DNA of 8,590 nucleotides from Lachnospiraceae bacterium (GCA_017652545.1 JAGCAV010000327.1:1-8590), one strand, 5' to 3'. Shown: positions 1 through 7,455, counted from the first letter of the stretch. Program-made: numbers and translations. Notes: generated from the letters alone by a model not told the origin.

Positions 1-211
1 ACATGCCCGCGCGCTGAAACAGCAGCAGACAGATCACATAGATCACATAGTGGACGATCGTATTGCTCACGCCCACCACACCGAACTTTACAAACTGCAG
101 AAATGCCTCCCACTTCCCTGCGTCAATTTTCAGATGCAACAGTTTAAATACAAACCACTCCAGCACCGCTCTGACAAAATGCCAGAAGGCGCGGATCATG
201 TTATCGATCAT
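1..211 (-). CDS. GtrA-family membrane protein, partial (3' end outside window)
   Basis: An open frame starts at ATG 211-209 and runs off the left edge after 70 codons. About 40 N-terminal residues (MIDNMIRAFWHF onward, with a WFVFKLLHLKID stretch) lead into FVKFGVVGVSNTIVHYVIYV and then ICLLLF. The pattern KFGxVGxSNTxxxYxIY is the hallmark of the first membrane segment of GtrA-like proteins. Family members are small proteins, usually with four membrane helices, implicated in moving polyprenyl-phosphate-linked sugars across the membrane for O-antigen, teichoic acid or arabinogalactan modification. The start is only 3 nt after the stop of the upstream hydrolase, whose last codons supply a purine-rich GGAAAG, so translation is probably coupled. 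A second ATG at 199-197 is possible but has no better ribosome binding site. The N-terminal extension before the first helix is somewhat long. The family call is fairly firm from one motif; the substrate is unknown. Confidence 0.8.
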   Translation of the reverse strand, partial: MIDNMIRAFWHFVRAVLEWFVFKLLHLKIDAGKWEAFLQFVKFGVVGVSNTIVHYVIYVICLLLFQRAGM

Positions 212-214
212 GCG

Positions 215-1381
215 TTACTTCTTTCCGGCGTCCTTCATCGTCTTTTTAACCACCTTTTTCACCTGCTTCGCTACGACCCGCTTCCAGACGGCATACCCGG
301 CCTCGCTGGGATGAAGCTGGTCGTCCAGGAAGAGCGCCTTATTCGGTGTTCCGTCCGGCATGGCGCAGGCGGAAGCGATATCAATATAATACAGATTTGC
401 ATACTGCGAGCAAAACTCCCTGACAAGCCGGTTTGAGGTGGCAATGTCTGCCCAGGCACCTTTTCTGGCCCAGCACGGAGAGATGCCCACATAGAAGATC
501 GGGGTCTTTTTCAGCCTTTTTTTCAGCCGTTTCAGCAGCCGGATCGTGTTTGACGCGTTCTGCTCGGCAGTCGTCGTCCCCCAGCCGGGCAGGTCATTGC
601 TGCCCACATACAGGACGACCGCTGACGGGCTGTAGTTTACGATCATATCCTGGTACCAGGTCAGCCATTGCCCCACCACGGTACCGGCGATGGCCATATT
701 GATCACAGGATATGGCGCGAACGCCTGCGGAGCGCTGTTCCAGAAATCCACGGACGAACTGCCGGCCAGGATGATCTTTCCGCTGTTGGTCTCGTCCGCC
801 GTATACGATGCGGTCAGGTTATCGGGCGTTGCGCCTGAGACCTCTACCCTGCAGGTCATCTTCTCTTTTTTATATACGGCTGTGATCAGGCATTTCCCGG
901 GCTTTATTGCCCGGACCAGGCCGCTCTCATCCACCGAGGCAATGCTCCGGTCGGAGGATGACCAGGCAGGTGTCACGTCGGGACTGTTCAGCGTCAGCGT
1001 CATCTGGCGGCCTTTGACCATCAGCAGTGATTCCGTTGTGATCGCCAGCGGTTTCACCGTCAGACGGCACACATACTTCTTTCCTCCGGCCCTGGCAACG
1101 ATCCTGCATTTTCCCGCGGTTTTTGTCCTGACGATCCCGCGCTTTGTCACGGTCGCCACTTCCGGATCGGACGAAGACCAGGAAATCGTACCGGATGCGT
1201 TTTTGGCGATCAGCTTCACTTTCTGATATCTGGCCAGCGCAAGTTTCTTTTTAAGCTGCACAGGCGCAGCCGGAGCCGCCTTCACCTTCCATGCCGGTAT
1301 CACTGTCAGCAGGCAGACCAGCAGGCACAGCTGCAAAAAAGCGAAACGCCTCATCTGTTTTCTGTTCATTGCCTGAATCAA
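215..1381 (-). CDS. Secreted SGNH/GDSL-family hydrolase with two N-terminal Big_2 (bacterial Ig-like) domains
   Basis: A 388-residue predicted exported esterase or deacylase. Residues 1-36 form a signal peptide: basic start, hydrophobic core FAFLQLCLLVCLLTVIPAW, then a VKAAPAAP cleavage region. Two Big_2-like repeats follow at about 40-110 and 112-182. Each has an SWSSSD or AWSSSD strand, an A(T/S)V strand, a (T/K)xGKC strand and a second Cys (C92/C105 and C164/C177), so each repeat carries a Cys pair. The SGNH domain spans about 200-375: block I ILAGSSSVDFW (likely nucleophile S209), block II NMAIAG (G233), block III YVGSNDL (N262) and block V DDQLHPSEAGY (D354, H357). All four blocks are present, so it should be active. 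The C-terminus is Lys-rich. Beside an MBOAT gene, removal or transfer of O-acyl groups on a surface polymer is a reasonable inference. The start is uncertain: TTG at 1381 has GGGAG 9 nt upstream, while ATG at 1369 (shorter by 4 residues) is the alternative. Confidence 0.88.
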   Translation of the reverse strand: MIQAMNRKQMRRFAFLQLCLLVCLLTVIPAWKVKAAPAAPVQLKKKLALARYQKVKLIAKNASGTISWSSSDPEVATVTKRGIVRTKTAGKCRIVARAGGKKYVCRLTVKPLAITTESLLMVKGRQMTLTLNSPDVTPAWSSSDRSIASVDESGLVRAIKPGKCLITAVYKKEKMTCRVEVSGATPDNLTASYTADETNSGKIILAGSSSVDFWNSAPQAFAPYPVINMAIAGTVVGQWLTWYQDMIVNYSPSAVVLYVGSNDLPGWGTTTAEQNASNTIRLLKRLKKRLKKTPIFYVGISPCWARKGAWADIATSNRLVREFCSQYANLYYIDIASACAMPDGTPNKALFLDDQLHPSEAGYAVWKRVVAKQVKKVVKKTMKDAGKK

Positions 1382-1390
1382 TTCTCTACA

Positions 1391-1395
1391 CTCCC
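1391..1395 (-). promoter_or_regulatory. Ribosome binding site favouring a TTG start for the SGNH hydrolase
   Basis: On the coding strand GGGAG lies 9 nt before TTG 1381-1379. It is 21 nt before the first ATG (1369-1367), which is too far for normal use. Nothing else nearby resembles a Shine-Dalgarno sequence at good spacing except an AGG only 2 nt before that ATG. This supports the TTG start but does not prove it. Confidence 0.4.
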
Positions 1396-1401
1396 ATTAT
1401 G

Positions 1402-1427
1402 ACGATCGCTTTGCCGCCGGCGATCAT
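1402..1427 (-). other. Possible hairpin in the MBOAT/hydrolase intercistronic gap
   Basis: The 72-nt gap between the MBOAT stop and the hydrolase start contains ATGATCGC, a 10-nt CGGCGGCAAA-type loop, then GCGATCGT on the coding strand: an 8-bp stem with one G-T wobble. No T-run follows, so it is not an intrinsic terminator. It could be an RNA-processing or stability element in the operon transcript, or chance. Confidence 0.25.
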
Positions 1428-1453
1428 TTCCGCCTGTCCTGTCTTCACCCTGC

Positions 1454-3031
1454 TCAGAAATTCATGTATACAAACATGGACGTGCTGACGCCGCTTCCGT
1501 AGATCCCGAAGATCAGCACCGCGAAGACCGCGCCGTAATAAAATGCCCACCGGACCGGAAGCGGCCACTTTGCCACCGTCTCCCTGATGCGGATGCCCTT
1601 CTCCTGCAGGTTGCTGACCCTCCAGAGAACGCACAGGGCAATGATCGCGACCCAGGCATCCTTATGATCCCATCCGAGGCTGAACAGGGTTCCATCGAAC
1701 ACCACCCAGGGATTCCATGTGAATATCTTCCGGCCGATCCACCGGCTTGTCAGCAGGTTCCCGGGAAGCGTCAGAAGCCTTCCCACCATATAGATCGCAA
1801 AAGTACGGACCCGCTGCAGGATGCGCCACCAGTCTCCCCCGGTATCCAGCCCCAGCTTCCTTTCGATCTTCCTGTAGACCGGAGCCAGCCAGGTGGACAG
1901 GATGATGATCATACCCCAGTACAGACCCCATACCAGGTAATCCCAGCCGGTCCCGTGCCAGAGACCCGTCAGGATCCAGACCGCCAGCAGCGGAATCGTC
2001 GTCATGACATTCCTGGCAGCAGTCCTTCCGAAAAGTTTCTTTACAAGCCTGCCGACTGAAATGACTGCCGGACTGACCGAGACAGGCATATAGACGTAAT
2101 CCCTGAACCAGCTGCCCAGGGATATATGCCACCGCCGCCAGAACTCTGCAGACGACGTGGAATAAAAAGGACGCCTGAAGTTCTCCTCCAGCGTGATCCC
2201 GAACACTTCGGAGATGCCCAGCGCAATATCCACGCAGCCCGAGAAATCCGCATACAGCTGGAACACGGCACCGGCCAGCGCGAACAGGAAAATAAAACCG
2301 GAATACTCCAGATAATTCTCAAAGACCTGGTTTACCATGATGGCCAGGCGGTCGGCGATCACCAGCTTTTTAAAGAAACCCCACACTGCCCGCTGAAGTC
2401 CGAAGCAGACTCTGTCATAGTCGAACCGATGTCCTTCCCCCAGCTGTACGCCCAGATTCCTGTGCTTCGGGATCGGTCCCTGCAGGATCTGCGGAAAATA
2501 ACACAGATATAAAATGAGCTTCAACGGGTTTTTTTCCGCTGTGTCCTTCTTCCAGTACACATCCGCCAGATAGCCGATGGCAGCCAGCGTATAGTAGGAA
2601 ATGCCCAGCGGAACCAGCACCGTGAGTGAAAGACCTTTGCCCCGCAGCACATCCGCCAGGGCCGCGACCAGCCGCTCTCCGGCTTTCGCGTAGATCAGCA
2701 TGGCCAGCAGGATCATGAGTCCCATCAGGAATACTGCCAGAGCCGCTTCCTTCCGGTCTCTTCCGGGTTCACGGCCGGATTCCGGCCTTCCGCTTCCCGC
2801 ATCCCCTGCCTGAACCGGAGCCGGGTTTCGCAGGGCCTGGATCGCCAGTCCGCACAGGTACGTCACCAGCGCGGCTGCCCCGAGAAAGATCAGCTTCTGC
2901 CATCCGGCTGTCCAGTAGAAGAACAGGCTGGCGAGGAGCAGCACAAGATACCTTATCTTCATCGGGAAGATAAAGTACAGTGCCGCCACTATGCATACAA
3001 ACGCGATAAATTCATAAGAAACAAAGTTCAT
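1454..3031 (-). CDS. MBOAT-family membrane-bound O-acyltransferase (DltB/AlgI type)
   Basis: A 525-residue polytopic membrane protein, slightly longer than DltB/AlgI proteins usually are. It starts MNFVSYEFIAF and has hydrophobic segments across almost its whole length, as in this family. Diagnostic motifs occur in order: FPQILQGPIPKH (about 179-190), QLYADFSGCVDIALG (258-272), FRRPFYSTSSAEFWRRWHISLG (285-306) with H302, and LTGLWHGTGWDYLVWGLYWG (354-373) with the expected catalytic His359. The end, YGSGVSTSMFVYMNF, resembles normal family C-termini, so it is complete. A hydrophilic Gly/Arg/Glu/Pro-rich loop at about 68-98 is unusual. Family members move an acyl group, commonly acetyl or D-alanyl, across the membrane for transfer to an exported polymer, usually with an SGNH-fold partner; SGNH-type genes lie on both sides here. 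The start ATG follows the upstream stop by 3 nt and has only a weak ribosome binding site, suggesting translational coupling. The acyl donor and the acceptor polymer cannot be read from the sequence. Confidence 0.93.
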   Translation of the reverse strand: MNFVSYEFIAFVCIVAALYFIFPMKIRYLVLLLASLFFYWTAGWQKLIFLGAAALVTYLCGLAIQALRNPAPVQAGDAGSGRPESGREPGRDRKEAALAVFLMGLMILLAMLIYAKAGERLVAALADVLRGKGLSLTVLVPLGISYYTLAAIGYLADVYWKKDTAEKNPLKLILYLCYFPQILQGPIPKHRNLGVQLGEGHRFDYDRVCFGLQRAVWGFFKKLVIADRLAIMVNQVFENYLEYSGFIFLFALAGAVFQLYADFSGCVDIALGISEVFGITLEENFRRPFYSTSSAEFWRRWHISLGSWFRDYVYMPVSVSPAVISVGRLVKKLFGRTAARNVMTTIPLLAVWILTGLWHGTGWDYLVWGLYWGMIIILSTWLAPVYRKIERKLGLDTGGDWWRILQRVRTFAIYMVGRLLTLPGNLLTSRWIGRKIFTWNPWVVFDGTLFSLGWDHKDAWVAIIALCVLWRVSNLQEKGIRIRETVAKWPLPVRWAFYYGAVFAVLIFGIYGSGVSTSMFVYMNF

Positions 3032-3034
3032 GAT

Positions 3035-5545
3035 CTAGTTCAGTCCGACTTTCATCGCTTCGATCGTCCCGTCTACACGCTGCTGGTACAGGATCCCTTC
3101 CTGGTATGACAGGTATCTTTCAGCCGGAAGCGCCCGCCAGCGGTAGCATGTATTCCCTTCTCTCTGCAGGATGATACCTGTTTTCTGATATTCCGGTTTC
3201 AGCACCAGCCAGGTATTCCTGCAGCCGGAGCCGATGTCCGTAAGGTTCGGTATCACATACTCTCCCGTACCCAGGTACTCCCTTCCCACCGTTACGCTGT
3301 GTTTCCCCAGGAATGTATCAAACACAGCCGAATCAACGACGCAGTGGAATCTGTTGGAGTAGACTGCCACATTAAATCCCCTGAGTCCCTTGCTGAAGAT
3401 CGCATCATTCAATACGATATTCGTCCCGTTGTAGCGTTCAGGCGCATTGAAGCCTGCGCTTGTGATCAGATATGTGCACCCGTCGTCAAGTGTTCCCTCA
3501 CTTGTCAGATAGTCATCGGACAGTTTTTCCTCCACCCTGCCCCGGTCGACGATCGCATAGTAGCTCTTTCTGAAACCGTCAGTAAGGTCTGCCTGCAGGC
3601 CCAGGTCGGCAAGAAGACGCCTCTGATGATCCGTCAGTCCTTCCGTCCCCTCATCATAGATCGACAGGAAGAGCGTATACTCCGGCAGTTTTTCGATGCA
3701 CCTCTCAAGATACGCGTCAAAATCGTCGTGCCGCCTTGCCAGAAGCAGGTCATAATATACAGGATCCCCTCTGTAGGTCTTTCCGTTGCGGTCCCTGACC
3801 AGACAGATTATGCTGATCCTGTCCGATGCCAGATCCTTTTTATCAACATAGGCTTTGTACAGGCCAAATTCAAAATCATACTGCGGGCTCAGGGTCAGCG
3901 CCGCCTGTCCCGGATCTTCCGCATCCTCCACAGTCAGCAGGCATTCAGCGATCCTTCCGCTGTAATTGATCCTGTAGATCAGGAATTCATAGTACTCTCC
4001 CCAGTCAATGACCGACAGATCCGCAGATGCCGCATGTCCGGTCTGGTGGATGTACTCATCGTTCTCTTCCATATTTACCATCTGTTCCATAAACGCCGAA
4101 TGTTTCCGGAATTCCCTGTTCAGATAATCACTCCCGAACTGCTCTGTCAGGGTCACCTCATCAGAATAGAGGTTTGTTCCGAGTCCCAGCCGGTTGCCCT
4201 CGATCTCGCCGCCGAGCGCCGCGATCGTTGTCGGGAACAGGTCAAGTGTGCTGTATTCTCTGAAGGTATCCTGTTCCCTCGATACGGCGGAATTGATAAT
4301 ACAGGTATATGTCTTCCTTTCATCCTCCTCCGTCGCCTCATCGAAGAAGTCTGCATCCATGGTCCAGTGATCTCCGCTGATCACGATCGTCGTCTGATCA
4401 TACCAGTCCCGGGTCCTGCACCATGCCACAAAATCCGCCGCCTGTCTGCCAGCGCAGGCGATCACGTTGGCGTACTGATTGTCCGGAAATTCCTCCTGGC
4501 ACAGATCACAGACATAACCGTCTTCAGAATGGGTGTCAACCGTCAGCAGCGTCAGGTTGAAGGGCTCCTCCTCCGCTCCGACCGTATCGAGCGTATTCTT
4601 TGCCAGCTGGTACAGCTTGCTGTCCTCAAATCCCCACCAGACCATATAGTCCTCGGGAATCCAGCCCTTTTCGATCGCGTATTCATAATCATAGATATCA
4701 TACGGTCCATGGCTCTCATAGAACAGCCGCCTGCCGCCAAAGGTTGCATCGGAGCCGATCATGAGCATATTGTGATAGCCGTTTTTGTCAAGGATATCCC
4801 CTATGGTCACGATTCCCGGGAAGAAGGCCTGCTGCGTGTTCATGGCATTTCCGTCAATATCGGCACCGACGAGCAGCGGGAGACCCGCTGATTCCGAAAA
4901 CATGGCGCCCATTGTCCATCCTCCGCCGTACAGGACAAGTCCTCCGTTTGTCTCCCGGTCGGTTCCGGAAAAATCTTCATTTTCAACAGCCAGTTCTTTC
5001 AGATCGGGAATAAGGTCGTAGCGTTCGCCGTCGATCGGCATGTTCTCATATAAAACCTCGATCGATTCAAGGTAGATGTAGATCAGGTTTCTTTTTTTCT
5101 CAGGAAAGGTGATTCGGGTATCATCCGGATCCACATAGTATGTCTCGATCAGGCGGGAATCCTGGCTCTGGTTCCTGATGTAGTCTCCAACCTGCAGCCG
5201 CTGCCAGAAAACACCGGCCTCACCTGCAAAAACGATCAGCGAAAGACCCAGCAGGATCAGCACGGCAGACCGTCCTTTTCCCCTGATCCGGACGATCTGG
5301 CTGATCACCAGCCCTGCCAGGATTGCCGGCACGCCAACTGCGATGCCGCTGTTTACGATGCCCCTGGCAGCGCCTTCCGCAGGCATCTGGAGCTGGAACA
5401 TCAGCTGTTCCATTGTCAGATGCTGCCATGTAAAGAACATCCAGACTTCCATGGCGCCGAGGAATACAACAGCTGTGACCAGAACCGATATGATGATCCA
5501 TTTCAGCACATAGCGAAACGACCTGTTATTTCTCTCTGTCTTCAC
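3035..5545 (-). CDS. OpgB/MdoB-type phosphoglycerol transferase (sulfatase/LTA-synthase superfamily) with C-terminal permuted ILEI/FAM3-like domain
   Basis: An 836-residue membrane-anchored enzyme, numbered from GTG 5545. About three membrane helices (12-38, 62-86, 92-114) precede an extracellular alkaline-phosphatase-fold domain (about 150-470). Visible motifs: NLIYIYLESIE (metal-binding E160), GGGWTMGAM (nucleophile T211), SAGLPLL, LLTVDTHSEDGYVCDLC (H339) and VISGDHWTMDADF (D392, H393). The WTMGAM, DTHxxDGY and GDHWTM forms are closer to OpgB/MdoB than to LtaS. OpgB transfers phosphoglycerol from phosphatidylglycerol to an extracytoplasmic glycan. After that come a probable beta-sandwich region (about 495-600), an ILEI/FAM3-like domain in swapped order (about 605-745) and an unrecognised tail of about 90 residues. 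E160, T211, H339, D392 and H393 are all present, so activity is likely. Start choice: GTG 5545 has GAAAGGGG 10 nt upstream, while an in-frame GTG at 5569 (8 residues longer) has no ribosome binding site. It lies 35 nt after glmS and 3 nt before the MBOAT gene. The glycan acceptor is unknown. Confidence 0.88.
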   Translation of the reverse strand: MKTERNNRSFRYVLKWIIISVLVTAVVFLGAMEVWMFFTWQHLTMEQLMFQLQMPAEGAARGIVNSGIAVGVPAILAGLVISQIVRIRGKGRSAVLILLGLSLIVFAGEAGVFWQRLQVGDYIRNQSQDSRLIETYYVDPDDTRITFPEKKRNLIYIYLESIEVLYENMPIDGERYDLIPDLKELAVENEDFSGTDRETNGGLVLYGGGWTMGAMFSESAGLPLLVGADIDGNAMNTQQAFFPGIVTIGDILDKNGYHNMLMIGSDATFGGRRLFYESHGPYDIYDYEYAIEKGWIPEDYMVWWGFEDSKLYQLAKNTLDTVGAEEEPFNLTLLTVDTHSEDGYVCDLCQEEFPDNQYANVIACAGRQAADFVAWCRTRDWYDQTTIVISGDHWTMDADFFDEATEEDERKTYTCIINSAVSREQDTFREYSTLDLFPTTIAALGGEIEGNRLGLGTNLYSDEVTLTEQFGSDYLNREFRKHSAFMEQMVNMEENDEYIHQTGHAASADLSVIDWGEYYEFLIYRINYSGRIAECLLTVEDAEDPGQAALTLSPQYDFEFGLYKAYVDKKDLASDRISIICLVRDRNGKTYRGDPVYYDLLLARRHDDFDAYLERCIEKLPEYTLFLSIYDEGTEGLTDHQRRLLADLGLQADLTDGFRKSYYAIVDRGRVEEKLSDDYLTSEGTLDDGCTYLITSAGFNAPERYNGTNIVLNDAIFSKGLRGFNVAVYSNRFHCVVDSAVFDTFLGKHSVTVGREYLGTGEYVIPNLTDIGSGCRNTWLVLKPEYQKTGIILQREGNTCYRWRALPAERYLSYQEGILYQQRVDGTIEAMKVGLN

Positions 5546-5555
5546 TATACGCCTG

Positions 5556-5563
5556 CCCCTTTC
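5556..5563 (-). promoter_or_regulatory. Ribosome binding site selecting GTG 5545 for the phosphoglycerol transferase
   Basis: GAAAGGGG on the coding strand is followed 10 nt later by GTG 5545-5543. It lies inside the frame opened by the upstream GTG at 5569, so that longer start would encode its own Shine-Dalgarno sequence. The same GAAAGGGG string precedes glmS, which supports its being the real signal. Confidence 0.65.
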
Positions 5564-5580
5564 AAACACTTCACAAAAAC

Positions 5581-7449
5581 TTACTCCACCGTTACGCTCT
5601 TGGCAAGATTCCTGGGTTTATCCACATCCAGTCCCCTTGCGACGCTCAGGTAATAACCCAGCAGCTGGAACGGAACAACGGCAAGACTGCCGACAAAATG
5701 CTCATCGATCTTGGGTACATAGAACGTGAAATTAACGTGATCTTCAACGCTGTAATTGCCATAGCTGGTCACACCCATCAGGTAAGCGCCGCGCGCCTTG
5801 CACTCGGCCATATTGCTGATGGTCTTCTCAAGCAGCGCTTTCTGGGTCATGATCCCGATCACCAGCGTCCCGTTCTCGATCAGGCTTATCGTTCCATGCT
5901 TGAGTTCACCTGCGGCATATGCCTCGCTGTGGATGTAGGAGATCTCCTTCATTTTCAGACTGCCTTCCATCCCGATCGCGTAATCGATCCCCCGTCCGAT
6001 AAAGAAAACGTCATGGGCGTCGGCATATTTGGCCGCGAACCACTGCAGGCGTTCCTTGTCTTTCAGGATCTTTTCGATCTTCTCCGGAAGCGTCTGCAGC
6101 TCGGCAAGATAATTCCGCCGCTGCTCTTCGGAGATCTTTCCCCTGACCTCAGCCAGTTTCACGCCGATCACATACATGACTGCCAGCTGGGCGCTGTAAG
6201 CCTTCGTGGTCGCCACCGCGATCTCAGGACCTGCCAGCGTATACAGCACATGATCCGCTTCCCTGGCGATCGTGGATCCGACCACATTCACGATGGCAAA
6301 TGTCCGGTTTCCCATACTCTTTGCCAGCCGGAGCGCCGCCAGTGTATCCGCCGTCTCGCCGGACTGCGAGATAATGATGACGAGCGCGTTCGGATCGAGA
6401 AGAACCCGCCTGTACCTGAACTCTGACGCGAGCTCGACGCGAACCGGAATTTGAGCCATATCCTCCAGGATATACTGGGCCGCCATTCCCACATGCCAGG
6501 CTGATCCGCAGGCGACGATATGAATGGCGGAGACTTCCGCCAGCACCTCATCCGGCAGGCCTGTCTCGGACAGATCGATCTGTTCATCCCGGATCAGGCT
6601 GTTCAGTGTATCCCTGACAGCGCGGGGCTGTTCATGGATCTCCTTGATCATGAAATGCTCGTAGCCTTCCTTCTCGGCGGCTGCCGCATCCCAGGTGACG
6701 GTTGTCTTCTGAATCTCAACCTCATCCCCGTTCAGGTCGAAGAACTGCACCTGCCCGGGCCTGATGCGCGCGGACTGCATGTTGCCGATATAGTAAACAT
6801 CCCTGGTGTAGTTCAGGATTGCCGGGACATCTGAGGCAAGAAATGTTTCCTCCTCCCCGACACCGATGATCATGGGGCTGTCTTTGCGTGCGGCATAGAT
6901 CTCTCCCGGATATTCCCTGAACATCATTGCCAGGGCATAACTACCCTTGACCCTGACCATCATACGGTTGATCGCGTCGATCGGACCGATCTTATACTTT
7001 CTGTAATAGTAGTCCACCAGCTTTACGACCACTTCGGTATCTGTCTGGCTGTAGAACTGATATCCGTTCCCCGCAAGCTTTGCCCGCAGTTCATCAAAGT
7101 TCTCAATGATCCCGTTGTGAACGCCGACAACCTCCGATTCCACCGCGCCTGATGCAGATCTGCTGGCATTTCCGCTCACATGCGGATGTGCATTGATCTC
7201 ATTTGGTTCTCCGTGTGTTGCCCAGCGCGTATGGCCGATCCCGCAGCTGCCCGGAAGGGCGCGCCCGTTATCCGTTTTGTTCTTCAGATTGGCAAGCTTT
7301 CCCGTTGCCTTGACCACTTCAGCCAGCCGTTCCCCGTCCCTGACGGCCAGTCCTGCAGAATCATATCCCCGGTATTCTAGTTTCTCAAGTCCTTTCAGCA
7401 GTATCTCCGCCGCGTTTCCCGAACCGGTATATCCGACTATTCCGCACAT
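5581..7449 (-). CDS. glmS: Glutamine--fructose-6-phosphate aminotransferase (isomerizing), GlmS
   Basis: A 622-residue cytoplasmic enzyme making glucosamine-6-phosphate from fructose-6-phosphate and glutamine, the entry step to UDP-GlcNAc. The N-terminal glutaminase domain starts MCGIVGYTGS with Cys2 as the N-terminal nucleophile once Met is removed. EYRGYDSAG (25-33), GHTRWATHG (72-80) and HNGIIEN (111-117) follow. Two SIS isomerase domains come next, marked by ACGSAWHVG and SQSGETADTL in the first and by GRGIDYAIGMEGSLKMKEISY then EAYAAGELKHG around the second. The end, PRNLAKSVTVE, is the conserved family terminus. Most members have about 600-610 residues; the excess is a Ser/Ala/Glu-rich insertion at about 93-105, between HPHVS and VVGVHNG. 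The start ATG is 22 nt after the upstream stop with AAAGGGG 6 nt before it. That gap is too short for the glmS ribozyme that precedes this gene in many Firmicutes. Its place in a surface-polymer operon suggests local supply of amino sugar. It could be the only glmS of the genome or an extra copy. Confidence 0.97.
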   Translation of the reverse strand: MCGIVGYTGSGNAAEILLKGLEKLEYRGYDSAGLAVRDGERLAEVVKATGKLANLKNKTDNGRALPGSCGIGHTRWATHGEPNEINAHPHVSGNASRSASGAVESEVVGVHNGIIENFDELRAKLAGNGYQFYSQTDTEVVVKLVDYYYRKYKIGPIDAINRMMVRVKGSYALAMMFREYPGEIYAARKDSPMIIGVGEEETFLASDVPAILNYTRDVYYIGNMQSARIRPGQVQFFDLNGDEVEIQKTTVTWDAAAAEKEGYEHFMIKEIHEQPRAVRDTLNSLIRDEQIDLSETGLPDEVLAEVSAIHIVACGSAWHVGMAAQYILEDMAQIPVRVELASEFRYRRVLLDPNALVIIISQSGETADTLAALRLAKSMGNRTFAIVNVVGSTIAREADHVLYTLAGPEIAVATTKAYSAQLAVMYVIGVKLAEVRGKISEEQRRNYLAELQTLPEKIEKILKDKERLQWFAAKYADAHDVFFIGRGIDYAIGMEGSLKMKEISYIHSEAYAAGELKHGTISLIENGTLVIGIMTQKALLEKTISNMAECKARGAYLMGVTSYGNYSVEDHVNFTFYVPKIDEHFVGSLAVVPFQLLGYYLSVARGLDVDKPRNLAKSVTVE

Positions 7450-7455
7450 ATCTGT

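Noticed and set aside
690..1226. A 178-codon plus-strand frame opposite the SGNH hydrolase.
   Set aside because: It is antisense to a protein with intact signal peptide, Big_2 and SGNH motifs; no family resemblance of its own.
1402..1427. The intercistronic hairpin as an intrinsic terminator.
   Set aside because: No T-run follows the stem on the coding strand, and the next gene starts at once in the same direction.
1386..1447. A short minus-strand frame in the MBOAT/hydrolase gap (GTG start, about 20 residues: VKTGQAEMIAGGKAIVIMGV).
   Set aside because: The translation looks protein-like, but there is no properly spaced ribosome binding site and no family. The MBOAT protein already ends with a normal C-terminus, so this is not its frameshifted end.
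3299..4891. A 530-codon open frame on the plus strand opposite the phosphoglycerol transferase.
   Set aside because: It lies wholly antisense to a gene with clear catalytic motifs, and its translation has no recognisable domain or membrane pattern. It looks like a by-product of codon bias.
3035..5545. Calling the transferase lipoteichoic acid synthase (LtaS).
   Set aside because: The motif forms around the nucleophile (WTMGAM) and metal site (GDHWTM, DTHxxDGY) and the roughly three-helix anchor fit OpgB/MdoB better than the five-helix LtaS. The shared superfamily means the polymer substrate remains open.
5698..6426. A 242-codon plus-strand frame opposite glmS.
   Set aside because: It is antisense to the unmistakable isomerase domains of GlmS, with no motif of its own.
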